Shown here: positions 1 through 6,469 of the stretch, piece after piece
How positions within the stretch are numbered: position 1 is the first letter of the stretch
Layout: each line of letters starts with the position of its first letter
Assembly (NCBI GenBank): GCA_964472565.1
Contig: CAYYNB010000051.1
Location: 1 to 35,599 of the forward strand
Direction: 5' to 3'
Origin: DATAMF01 sp964472565
Lineage (GTDB): Bacteria; Chloroflexota; Anaerolineae; Aggregatilineales; Aggregatilineaceae
DNA length: 35,599 nucleotides
Notes under the pieces: model-generated
Told to the model about the DNA's origin: nothing
Seen by the model: the letters and a program-made list of their open reading frames with translations, nothing else
Database searches by the model: none
Program-made: the position numbers and the translations under genes

Positions 1-1
1 T

Positions 2-256
2 TGGGAGGGCGATCCGATATGGTATCTGATCCTGCTGCCCTGGGGCGAGCAGGGTTGGATTTCGGGGGCGGTAGCGGGGCTGAGCGGCGATGGGGGTGCG
101 GCACCTATTCCGACGGTGGCGACGATTCCGGCAACGCCGAGCTTTACGCCGACTTTCACGGCGACAAGCTTTATGCCGGCGCCGAGCTTTACGCCGACTT
201 TCACGGAGACGCCGACGCATACTCCGTCGGTGAGTGCGACTGCGCCACCGTTCTAA
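2..256 (+). CDS. C-terminal end of a secreted SH3-domain protein (5' end outside window)
   Basis: Reading frame 2 is open from the window edge to a TAA at 254-256 and encodes the last 84 residues of a larger protein. The first part (WYLILLPWGEQGWISGAV) has the pattern of the last strands of a bacterial SH3 domain, in which a GW-[IV]-S motif precedes the end of the fold. It is followed by a Pro/Thr/Ser-rich tail with repeated PSFTPTF blocks. Such SH3 plus Pro/Thr stalk tails are common in exported Chloroflexota proteins, so an extracytoplasmic location is inferred. The N-terminus and any other domains are missing. The gene converges on the drug exporter, and the two share a terminator. Confidence 0.7.
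   Translation, partial: WEGDPIWYLILLPWGEQGWISGAVAGLSGDGGAAPIPTVATIPATPSFTPTFTATSFMPAPSFTPTFTETPTHTPSVSATAPPF
136..206 (+). repeat. 26-bp direct repeat in the Pro/Thr tail
   Basis: A 26-bp sequence at 136-161 recurs exactly at 181-206. Each copy encodes a PSFTPTF block of the SH3 protein tail. It is a coding repeat and is likely prone to slippage. Confidence 0.85.
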
Positions 257-284
257 CCCGTATTTTCACAAATAAACATGGGAT

Positions 285-323
285 AAAAAAGAGGGGTGGC
301 CCGGACAGGCTTCACCCCTTTTT
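285..323. terminator. Bidirectional intrinsic terminator
   Basis: A GGGGTG stem pairs with CACCCC, flanked by an A run on the left and a T run on the right, so it works in both directions. It lies between the convergent SH3 protein gene and the MFS exporter gene. Confidence 0.8.
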
Positions 324-345
324 GAAACGCACGGAAGCGAGATTC

Positions 346-1929
346 TTAGTCGCCAGCAGCGGCAGCGGGCAGTGCTTCGGCCACGCGGCGGGCTTCTTCT
401 TCCTCTTCGCATTCCGGCTCGATGCAGCGCACTTCGGCGGGCAGAATGAGGAAAGAGATCAGCGAGGCGCAGAACATCACCGCTGCCGAGATGATCATGG
501 CGGAGGTCATGCCCGCTACAAAAGCGCTGTCGGCCACACTCATGACCTGACCGGACAGGGGGGCGGGAAGCTGCGCGGCGACGATGTGCGCCCCCTGAAT
601 GCTGCTGCGGATGGCTTCAAGCGCCTGACCGGGCAGCGCGGCGGGCAGATTCACGACCTTGTCCAGATAGATATTGTTCATGACGGTGCCGAGGACGGCC
701 ACGCCGAGCGCCGCGCCCACTTCACGCGTGGTGTCGTTCATGGCCGAGCCAACGCCCGCCTTGTTAACCGGGACGGACCCCATGATCGAGGTGGTGGCGG
801 GACTCATCGCGGTGCCCATACCTGCCGCCATGATGCCCAGGCCAAGCAGAATCGTCGGGTAGGCGGTATGAACATCGATGGTCTGGGACATGAACAACAT
901 GCCGCTGGACGCGATCAGAAAGCCGATGCCGACGGTGCGCTTGAGGCCGAGGCGCTGCGAGACACGCGCCGACGATCCCGCTGCGAACATGATCACGAGG
1001 GCCATCGGCAGCAGCCGCCAGCCGGTTTCGAGGGCGGTGTAACCCTGGACCGACTGGAAATACTGGCTGAAGAAAAACAGCGAGCCGAACATGCCGAACA
1101 TGGTCAGCGTGACGGCCAGATTCGCGCCCGTGAAGGACATGTTGCGGAAGAGATAGAGCGGCAGCATGGGGTGGCGCGTATGGCCTTCCCACCAGGCGAA
1201 CGCGGTCAGCACGAGCGCGGTCACGCCGAAGGAGGCCAGGACATGCCCGGCGGTCCAGCCATCCAGCCCGGCTTCGATGATACCGTAGACGAGGGCGAAC
1301 AGGCCGACAATCGAAAGCAGCACACCGGGAATGTCGGGCGGGGGAACATCTTCATCGCGCGATTCTTCGAGGAAGAAGTGTCCACCGATGAGCGAAATGG
1401 CGATGACCGGCAGGTTGATCAAAAAGACGGCGCTCCAGTCGAAATGCTTGAGCAGATAACCGCCGATCAAGGGGCCGATGCCCGCCCCCAACCCGAAAAC
1501 CGCCGCCCACAAGGCAATGGCCTGGGCGCGTTCTTTGGGATCGCGGAAGGTCGCGGTGAGCAGGGATAACGTGGCGGGCATGATCGTCGCACCGCCGAGG
1601 CCCAACAGGGCGCGCGACAGGATGAGCATATCAGTTCCGGTGGAGAGCGCGGCCAGCAGCGAAAAGACGCCGAACCAGGCTACCCCAAACTGTAGGGCGC
1701 GTTTGCGCCCGTAACGATCTCCAACCGCGCCCATGGTAAGCAGCATGGCGGCGAAGACCAGAATATAGGCGTCGATGATCCATTGCAGATCGCTGGCGCT
1801 GGCTCCCAGGTCCCGCGAGATGGCGGGCAGGGCTACGTTGAGTACGGTGTTGTCCAGGCTGATGATTAGCAGCGAAATGCAGATAAACAACAGCCCGATC
1901 CAGCGGTTTTTGTACCCGGTACTTTCCAC
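346..1929 (-). CDS. MFS drug exporter, DHA2 (EmrB/QacA) family
   Basis: The product is a 14-helix proton-coupled multidrug exporter of the inner membrane; substrates cannot be predicted. Visible marks are the DHA2 motif LDNTVLNVALP at residues 25-35 in the first helix and motif A, GAVGDRYGRKR, at residues 67-77. About 14 hydrophobic segments follow, and the tail is Glu-rich and cytoplasmic. The start chosen is GTG at 1929, because AAGGAG sits 8 nt upstream; an in-frame ATG at 1974 would add 15 residues without a good ribosome site. The 527-aa length fits the family. No membrane-fusion partner or TetR/MarR regulator is adjacent. An A/T-rich leader with a perfect inverted repeat lies upstream and may be an operator. 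Confidence 0.9.
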   Translation of the reverse strand: MESTGYKNRWIGLLFICISLLIISLDNTVLNVALPAISRDLGASASDLQWIIDAYILVFAAMLLTMGAVGDRYGRKRALQFGVAWFGVFSLLAALSTGTDMLILSRALLGLGGATIMPATLSLLTATFRDPKERAQAIALWAAVFGLGAGIGPLIGGYLLKHFDWSAVFLINLPVIAISLIGGHFFLEESRDEDVPPPDIPGVLLSIVGLFALVYGIIEAGLDGWTAGHVLASFGVTALVLTAFAWWEGHTRHPMLPLYLFRNMSFTGANLAVTLTMFGMFGSLFFFSQYFQSVQGYTALETGWRLLPMALVIMFAAGSSARVSQRLGLKRTVGIGFLIASSGMLFMSQTIDVHTAYPTILLGLGIMAAGMGTAMSPATTSIMGSVPVNKAGVGSAMNDTTREVGAALGVAVLGTVMNNIYLDKVVNLPAALPGQALEAIRSSIQGAHIVAAQLPAPLSGQVMSVADSAFVAGMTSAMIISAAVMFCASLISFLILPAEVRCIEPECEEEEEARRVAEALPAAAAGD

Positions 1930-1984
1930 GTGCAATTCTCCTTCAGCGGCTTCCACACAGGGCCGCTGCACCAACGGACATGCC

Positions 1985-2037
1985 AGTGGTTATTTTATCA
2001 TATTTATGTGAATTTTATCATTAATGTTTGCATTAAT
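1985..2037 (-). promoter_or_regulatory. A/T-rich leader with 7-4-7 perfect inverted repeat
   Basis: ATTAATG (2020-2026) and CATTAAT (2031-2037) form a perfect inverted repeat with a 4-bp spacer. It overlaps the stop codon of the upstream gene. Read on the minus strand, two copies of ATGATAAAAT follow, one of which may hold a -10 element. This layout suits a repressor site for the exporter gene. No cognate repressor is visible nearby. Confidence 0.4.
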
Positions 2038-2575
2038 CTTGATCGAGGTTTGATGAAGTTGTGCCGCCAATCTGGACGATCAGTTCGTTGGGGGTGTCGT
2101 GGACGATGGTTAACCAGCGCTTGAGGATGGGATCGTATTGGATGGTGCGCGGCAAACTCTGGCGGCACCAGTCCATATAGTCTTCAACTTCGCTGAGGGG
2201 CAGTTCACTGCCATCTTGCAGCGCTTGTTCGGTGTACATCTGGGAACCGAGGATCGCCAGTTCATGCTGGCGCAGCAGGTAGACTTCCGCCGGATCGGTG
2301 GTAAAACGCAGTTCATCGACCTGATAATCCAACACGGCATCGTGCAGTAGATAATAGTCCGGGGAAAGCCCCCCTGGACCGCCCCGGTTTTCAAATTGGG
2401 GATGCGCGCTCAGTTCGGCGATATAGTTCACCAGATTGTCCGGGGAAAAAGGCCGTTTTTTGTACTTGCGGACGATGCGCCGGGGGAACGGCGGGAAAAA
2501 CAGGAAGACAAACGGCATCACGACACGGCGCATTATTTTTTCGGCAAGTGAGAGCGTGTGCGGTTGATCATGCAT
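2033..2575 (-). CDS. Hypothetical protein, 180 aa
   Basis: I do not recognise this family. The start ATG at 2575 is supported by GGAGG five bases upstream. Residues 14-26 (MRRVVMPFVFLFF) are hydrophobic and followed by PRRIVRKYKKR, which could be a membrane-associated or amphipathic N-terminus with a basic flank. The rest is soluble and mixed alpha/beta, rich in acidic residues and Tyr, with no Cys cluster, nucleotide-binding loop or obvious catalytic motif. It lies upstream of the exporter gene on the same strand with about 100 bp between them, so cotranscription is possible but the exporter may have its own promoter. Function is unknown. Confidence 0.7.
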   Translation of the reverse strand: MHDQPHTLSLAEKIMRRVVMPFVFLFFPPFPRRIVRKYKKRPFSPDNLVNYIAELSAHPQFENRGGPGGLSPDYYLLHDAVLDYQVDELRFTTDPAEVYLLRQHELAILGSQMYTEQALQDGSELPLSEVEDYMDWCRQSLPRTIQYDPILKRWLTIVHDTPNELIVQIGGTTSSNLDQD

Positions 2576-2660
2576 AGATGCCTCCAGAGCGTTATACAGC
2601 AGATTGTAACCACAAGGTCCAAAATACCAAGAATTGAAATTTTATCACGGCGGAACGTAA

Positions 2661-2704
2661 CCGAAATTTGTAAAATTCGGGAACAATTTACATTCTTAAT
2701 GTAA
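2661..2704. promoter_or_regulatory. Two adjacent inverted repeats upstream of the prepilin gene
   Basis: CCGAAATTT/AAAATTCGG (2661-2680, one mismatch) is followed by a perfect TTACATT-CTT-AATGTAA repeat (2688-2704). They lie in an A/T-rich divergent intergenic region 70-110 bp before the prepilin-like gene. They are candidate regulator sites; no clear -35/-10 pair could be fixed. Confidence 0.35.
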
Positions 2705-2773
2705 TGTCTGGCGGCTTCACGCGATATTAATTATAGAAAGATACACCACCCCTAGTGATAAGGAGATGAGACA

Positions 2774-3475
2774 ATGAAAAAGGGGTCGTTCTGGTACAAA
2801 CTACAGCGGGGCCAAGCGCTCATGGAGTACTGGCCGACTATCCCGGCCACCCTCATGATCCTTGTGACCACATCCATGATCGTTTCATTTCTAAACGGCA
2901 GCTATCTCAAGGTAGTTGATCGGTTGAATAATCCTGGTGGTTTCGACTGCGAACAAGAGCAGGACGAAAAAGAAGAAGGTCCCGATCTCGCCCAGTTAGG
3001 CTGCCATAGTGTTCAACTTGTTGGCAAGTCGTATGACGACGCGACGGATCGCACCACCGTTGCCTACAAAGTCACCTCCGGCTGTGATCCGTCTATCAGC
3101 CACTGGATGCTCGGTATTCCCAAAGAAGTTGCGGACAAGATCGTGTCGTCCAGTGAACCCTATCAGGAATGGGCCACCGATCCGACCACCGGCCAATCCG
3201 GTATCAAATTCGATACGGGTTATGAAAGCTCTGCCGGACAATCAGATGACAAGAGCGGCGGCAAGGGCGGCGGCAAAAAACTCGCCTTCGGTGGAAATCT
3301 GTTCAGCCGGTTGTTCCTGGAAACCGACGAGCGGGTTGTGGTCTTCACCATCGACGGTCACTACGACTGGTCCGTAACGTACGTCACCATCAAGTCCGGG
3401 ACCCAGGTCTACTACAGCACCATCACGGCTCCGACCACACCCTATACTGAAGAAGAAGAAGATCAGTGCCAGTAA
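2774..3475 (+). CDS. Flp/TadE-type prepilin-like protein with C-terminal globular domain
   Basis: The N-terminus has a short basic leader and then RGQALMEY. Gly13 followed by Gln, with Glu at +5 and Tyr at +6, matches the prepilin-peptidase site of Flp/TadE-type pseudopilins (G^xxxxEY). A hydrophobic helix follows at about residues 20-42. After an acidic linker comes an exported domain of about 160 residues with a GCHSV and a SGCDPSISHWMLG segment, a Gly/Lys/Ser-rich loop (about 160-172) and beta-rich sequence to the end. The start ATG has AAGGAG upstream. No Tad ATPase, prepilin peptidase or secretin gene is in the window, so the assembly machinery must lie elsewhere. The globular domain is much larger than a normal Flp pilin, which suggests a minor pilin or surface protein. 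Confidence 0.65.
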   Translation: MKKGSFWYKLQRGQALMEYWPTIPATLMILVTTSMIVSFLNGSYLKVVDRLNNPGGFDCEQEQDEKEEGPDLAQLGCHSVQLVGKSYDDATDRTTVAYKVTSGCDPSISHWMLGIPKEVADKIVSSSEPYQEWATDPTTGQSGIKFDTGYESSAGQSDDKSGGKGGGKKLAFGGNLFSRLFLETDERVVVFTIDGHYDWSVTYVTIKSGTQVYYSTITAPTTPYTEEEEDQCQ

Positions 3476-3481
3476 CACGGT

Positions 3482-3611
3482 GAGGGTAGGACATAGCTAC
3501 TCCTATCCTCCCTACGACGGGGAAACGCCTAGATTTTCTCAATCTCCCACTCAGAACAGGGGCGTTTCCTCCCTACAGAAACAGAGGTAGTCTTCGGACT
3601 ACCTTTTATTT
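3482..3611 (+). terminator. Three consecutive hairpins ending in an intrinsic terminator
   Basis: Stem 1 pairs 3482-3491 with 3501-3510 (10 bp, one G-U). Stem 2 pairs 3521-3529 with 3561-3569 (9 bp, exact). Stem 3 is GGTAGTC-TTCG-GACTACC at 3586-3603, followed by TTTTATTTT. Stem 3 is a strong intrinsic terminator with a stable TTCG loop. The first two may protect the 3' end of the prepilin-like mRNA. Confidence 0.8.
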
Positions 3612-3719
3612 TGTGTATCGTCGCGGGCGGTTCCTGTCACGAGGCCCGGTTAAGGCGGTAAGCTCCCGCAGCGTGAAAAAAGCGCTACAATTAAACTAAA
3701 TCGGGAAAAGGTGAATGAT

Positions 3720-4271
3720 ATGGCTGTCCAAACCCAGCAGATGACACTCGAAGCGTTTGAACGCCTGGTATTCGATCCACAGAACGCGGATCGGCGCTTT
3801 GAATATATTGGGGGAGAGGCTGTCGAGGTGGTATCCAACCAGCGGTCATCCGCAATTGCGTCCAATGTGAGCTTCTTTATCAAACTGTTTCTGCGGGAGC
3901 AGCATATCGAAGGTTTTGTCACAGGCGCGGATGGCGGTTATCGCATCGGCCAGGATCGGTATATGCCTGATGTCGCGTTTGTATCCAAAGCGCGGCAGTC
4001 CGAACCGTCGGAGGAAGCCTACAGCCCCGTGACGCCGAATCTGGTGGTTGAAGTGTTGTCTCCCTCGAACGCACCGGAAGAGATGCGCGTCAAAACCCAT
4101 AACTATACGGCGGCGCAGGTGGTTGTGTGGGTGGTGAATCCAGAGCGGCAAATGGTTGAGGTGTATATCCCCGGCCAACCGGTTCAGAAGTATGGGGTGA
4201 ACGATGTGCTAGAGGGCGGCGACGTGCTGCCGGGTTTCCGGGTGGCGGTGAAAGAGATTTTCGCGGGGTAA
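3720..4271 (+). CDS. Uma2 family putative endonuclease (DUF820)
   Basis: This is a PD-(D/E)xK nuclease-fold protein of the Uma2/DUF820 family; the biological role of the family is not settled. Typical marks are FEYIGGEAVEVVS near the N-terminus, MPDVAFV carrying the catalytic Asp, and PNLVVEVLSPSN with the Glu of the core strand. VVVWVVNPERQMVEVY and the conserved end VLPGFRVAVKEIF follow. ATG 3720 is preferred over the GTG at 3711 because AAGG lies 8 nt before it; this gives 183 aa, the usual length. Two decayed 3' ends of related genes lie at 5260-5301 and 35465-35519. Uma2 genes are often multicopy in Chloroflexota and Cyanobacteria. Confidence 0.9.
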   Translation: MAVQTQQMTLEAFERLVFDPQNADRRFEYIGGEAVEVVSNQRSSAIASNVSFFIKLFLREQHIEGFVTGADGGYRIGQDRYMPDVAFVSKARQSEPSEEAYSPVTPNLVVEVLSPSNAPEEMRVKTHNYTAAQVVVWVVNPERQMVEVYIPGQPVQKYGVNDVLEGGDVLPGFRVAVKEIFAG

Positions 4272-4506
4272 GCGGCGGGAGAAGCTGATCGTCATCATGG
4301 AACCGCAACGCGACAGATGCGCGGGCAGCGTCGTACTACATCGTTCAGGCTTTTGAGCGGTCTGCGTCTCCTGTATTTTTTGCCGTCCTTCGTGTCCCAA
4401 AGATTTCGGGGATATACTATCAAGGAAAGTCGTAGCCTGTAAGGAATGGAGCGAATCTAGTTCTATATGATACTTAAAATTAAGGAACGTATTCTGGGGA
4501 AAGCAG

Positions 4507-5130
4507 ATGATGTATGCAATTTCGCAAATCTGTTCCAAATGGCTACATGACATCTGTATTGTTATGAAGAAAGCTAATTTGAGAGACTCCTATCTATTTT
4601 GTCTCCTTGGCATACTTGCGGTTGTTTTACTCGGGTACCCGCTTGCCAAAGCAGTATTCCACGAGGATGACTTTGACATCTCCTATAGCGGGATAGTAAG
4701 TGGCACTTTCACGGGACGAGCTTCTTTCAGCCCTTGCGCTCGGACTCAACAGTTACCATTACATGCAAGAATTTCTTTTCAAGATGAGCGTCACGGAATA
4801 AATCATGGTTCACTGCTGTTACCAGTAGGTGTAAAGCCGGGAAGTTACTTTTTCTCAAAGACAGATCAAGAAAATGATAGTTTTAAAATTACATTCGTCA
4901 TTTATGATGACGAGAGAGATAAATATTATGATTTGTCTGCTGATACAGCAACGACTGGCACTCTTGAGCTTGAGGCAATTGCATTAGAGCCAGGGCAGGA
5001 GGTCCGCGGCAATTTTCAGGCTAAATTTCGGGTGGGGGCCGAAGAATTCATCCTCACTGGGAAATTTGACTTTCAGGCAACAGGAGAAGTCTCTTATGAT
5101 TGTTTAGAAAATCTTTCAGATTTAGATTAG
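4507..5130 (+). CDS. Hypothetical membrane-anchored protein, A/T-rich
   Basis: The family is not recognised. One hydrophobic segment (YLFCLLGILAVVLLGYPLA, about residues 29-47) after the basic MKKANLRD suggests a signal anchor, with the remaining 160 residues outside the membrane. That part is beta-rich and polar, with no catalytic motif that I can see. Two starts are possible: ATG 4507 with weak GGGGAAA upstream, and ATG 4564 (MKKANLRD), which gives a more typical anchor but has no clear ribosome site. The gene is visibly richer in A/T than its neighbours, and Uma2 3' ends flank it on both sides. Acquisition by transfer into a Uma2 locus is therefore plausible. Confidence 0.6.
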   Translation: MMYAISQICSKWLHDICIVMKKANLRDSYLFCLLGILAVVLLGYPLAKAVFHEDDFDISYSGIVSGTFTGRASFSPCARTQQLPLHARISFQDERHGINHGSLLLPVGVKPGSYFFSKTDQENDSFKITFVIYDDERDKYYDLSADTATTGTLELEAIALEPGQEVRGNFQAKFRVGAEEFILTGKFDFQATGEVSYDCLENLSDLD

Positions 5131-5259
5131 TTAGTCACTTCCCCTTACATTGATTCTGCTAAATATGTACGTCGTCGAAATCTCGTGGACACCAACAGAG
5201 GCCATAGAAATAGAGGTTCAAGCGCCTGCGTGACACGTTGCCACTGCGCGCTGTACGCG

Positions 5260-5301
5260 CCCGGATTTCGGGTGGCGGTGAAAGAGATTTTTGCGGGGTA
5301 G
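5260..5301 (+). pseudogene. Uma2 3'-end remnant (copy 2)
   Basis: The frame reads PGFRVAVKEIFAG then TAG, the same 13 residues that end the intact Uma2 gene. The DNA differs from 4230-4271 at only a few positions. No Uma2-like coding sequence precedes it, so only the tail survives. Confidence 0.75.
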
Positions 5302-5361
5302 AAGGTGGCGCACAGCAAAGCTTGCGGGAGGCTTAAAACGTGATTTAAATGGAATGAGTCT

Positions 5362-5709
5362 CTATCCCTCGTCCATTGCCTTGATCAGCGTCTCAAGCTG
5401 TTCACGCAGATCGGGCACTTCATCTTCAACAATGCTCCAGATGATGGACATGCTCACCGCAAAATAGCCATGCACAATGATGTCACGTGCACCAGCGATT
5501 TCGCGCCAGGGGATTGCGGGAGCCTGTTGGCGAATATCATCGGGAATATGACGCGAGGCCTCGCCCATAATGGTCAGGCTGTGGAGAACGGCGCGCAGCA
5601 GCACTTCGTTGTGGGCAAGGTCCGCTGCCGCCAGTCCTGCCGTATGAGTCTCAATAAACCGCGCTGCCTCCGCCATATCGCGCAGATAGAGCTTATAGTC
5701 CCTGGACAT
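5362..5709 (-). CDS. hepT: HepT-family toxin (HEPN domain) of a MntA-HepT module
   Basis: This is a small all-alpha HEPN ribonuclease-fold toxin. The signature R-x4-H-x-Y is present as RDIIVHGY, preceded by a conserved MGEASRHIP helix and followed by a short helix ending in LIKAMDEG. The start chosen is ATG 5709 (MSRDYKLYLRDM), giving 115 aa, the family length; upstream in-frame codons belong to the overlapping antitoxin gene in another frame. It overlaps mntA by 17 nt and should be translationally coupled. In the characterised Shewanella pair the MntA enzyme AMPylates the HepT Tyr of this motif, and that Tyr is present here. The mRNA or tRNA target cannot be told from sequence. Confidence 0.9.
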   Translation of the reverse strand: MSRDYKLYLRDMAEAARFIETHTAGLAAADLAHNEVLLRAVLHSLTIMGEASRHIPDDIRQQAPAIPWREIAGARDIIVHGYFAVSMSIIWSIVEDEVPDLREQLETLIKAMDEG

Positions 5710-6085
5710 ACACAACCTCATCCAGAATCGCCGGGCGCAGTTCCTCACGTAACGACTCTTCCAGCACCAAGTCAACCGGACGTCCTAACAGGTCTTCCAG
5801 GTAGAATTTGACCTGCATAAAGTTCCGAAACGAAGATCGGGGTAATCTCACCAGGATGTCAATATCGCTGGCTGGATCGGACTCCCCGCGCACGACAGAC
5901 CCAAAGATGCCAATTCGCTGCACCCCCATGTGCCGCAGGTCATCTGTATGTGAGTTCAGGGTGGCTAATATCTGCTGCGGATCTAACGGTTGTGGTGGAT
6001 TCAACAGCAGTTCAGCCAGTCGATGGCGGTCTTCGGATGACAATTGCAGCGACTGCCGGTACAGGTCTTTTAGTGACACGCTCAT
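5693..6085 (-). CDS. mntA: MntA-family nucleotidyltransferase antitoxin
   Basis: This minimal nucleotidyltransferase contains the exact family motif GS-x10-DxD as GSVVRGESDPASDID, around residues 61-75. A third acidic residue sits in the later strand RPVDLVLEE. An N-terminal helical stretch of about 40 residues (LKDLYRQSLQLSSEDRHRL) precedes the enzyme domain and is longer than in the minimal family; it may serve in DNA binding or dimerisation. The predicted role is AMPylation of the HepT toxin encoded just downstream. The start ATG 6085 has only a weak ribosome site (GGA). An inverted repeat 34-48 bp upstream may be an autoregulatory site. Confidence 0.88.
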   Translation of the reverse strand: MSVSLKDLYRQSLQLSSEDRHRLAELLLNPPQPLDPQQILATLNSHTDDLRHMGVQRIGIFGSVVRGESDPASDIDILVRLPRSSFRNFMQVKFYLEDLLGRPVDLVLEESLREELRPAILDEVVYVQGL

Positions 6086-6118
6086 CTTATGATTCCAGAC
6101 TCCTCGCTTGTGCCTTGC

Positions 6119-6133
6119 CTACAACTATTGTAG
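6119..6133 (-). promoter_or_regulatory. Candidate operator of the mntA-hepT operon
   Basis: CTACAA-CTA-TTGTAG is a perfect 6-3-6 inverted repeat 34 bp before mntA. On the minus strand it contains TACAAT, a possible -10 element. Binding here by the antitoxin or the complex would repress the operon; this is inference. Confidence 0.4.
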
Positions 6134-6206
6134 CAGGAAAAACGCGCCCGGATGTGTGTGTAGGGATGGCCCCATATGCGTCAATTTAAGGCCCCTTTCC
6201 CCACGC

Positions 6207-6361
6207 GATACCGTTGGCGAATCCATTGGCCAGGGGATTGTCGGGTTACAAACGATTAGACATCCGATGAGGATGTCCAGTTGTGGAGCGTAATGGCAGG
6301 TTTGCAAACCTGCCCCTACAAATGCCTACCCATTCGATCCACCCTGTTCGCCAACGGTATC
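6207..6361. repeat. 155-bp element bounded by 15-bp inverted repeats
   Basis: GATACCGTTGGCGAA at 6207-6221 is repeated inverted and exactly at 6347-6361. The interior holds no credible gene but includes a 20-bp perfect palindrome at 6295-6314. No target-site duplication could be recognised at the ends. It may be a MITE-like or REP-like element. It makes up much of the 384-bp gap between mntA and the permease gene. Confidence 0.55.
6295..6319. repeat. 20-bp perfect palindrome with CCTAC tail
   Basis: GGCAGGTTTG is followed directly by its reverse complement CAAACCTGCC, then CCTAC. It is one of at least six sites in the window related to GTAGGGGC/GCCCCTAC (others near 6160, 6425, 26160, 26606 and 31546). 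Confidence 0.6.
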
Positions 6362-6400
6362 GTGCGCGGCTAAACATTACCCACAAGTCGGGGTAGAGCG

Positions 6401-6432
6401 AAAAATTAACGGGACCATTCATGAATGGCCCC
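6401..6432 (-). terminator. Intrinsic terminator of the permease gene
   Basis: On the minus strand a GGG-x-CCATTCA/TGAATGG-x-CCC hairpin (one internal mismatch) is followed by GTTAATTTTT. It lies 38 bp after the stop of the OppC-like gene. Confidence 0.65.
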
Positions 6433-6469
6433 TACGATAGGCAGCGGATCGATCTGCCGACAACGAATG

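Noticed and set aside
1..1569. 522-codon open frame on the + strand
   Set aside because: It is antisense to the MFS exporter, lacks any family pattern and is a by-product of GC-rich codon use. Only the first 250 bases hold a real gene, in another frame.
3612..3700. tRNA-like folding near the GCGGG/CCCGC sequence
   Set aside because: No T-arm GTTCGA-type sequence or anticodon arm of the right length can be formed.
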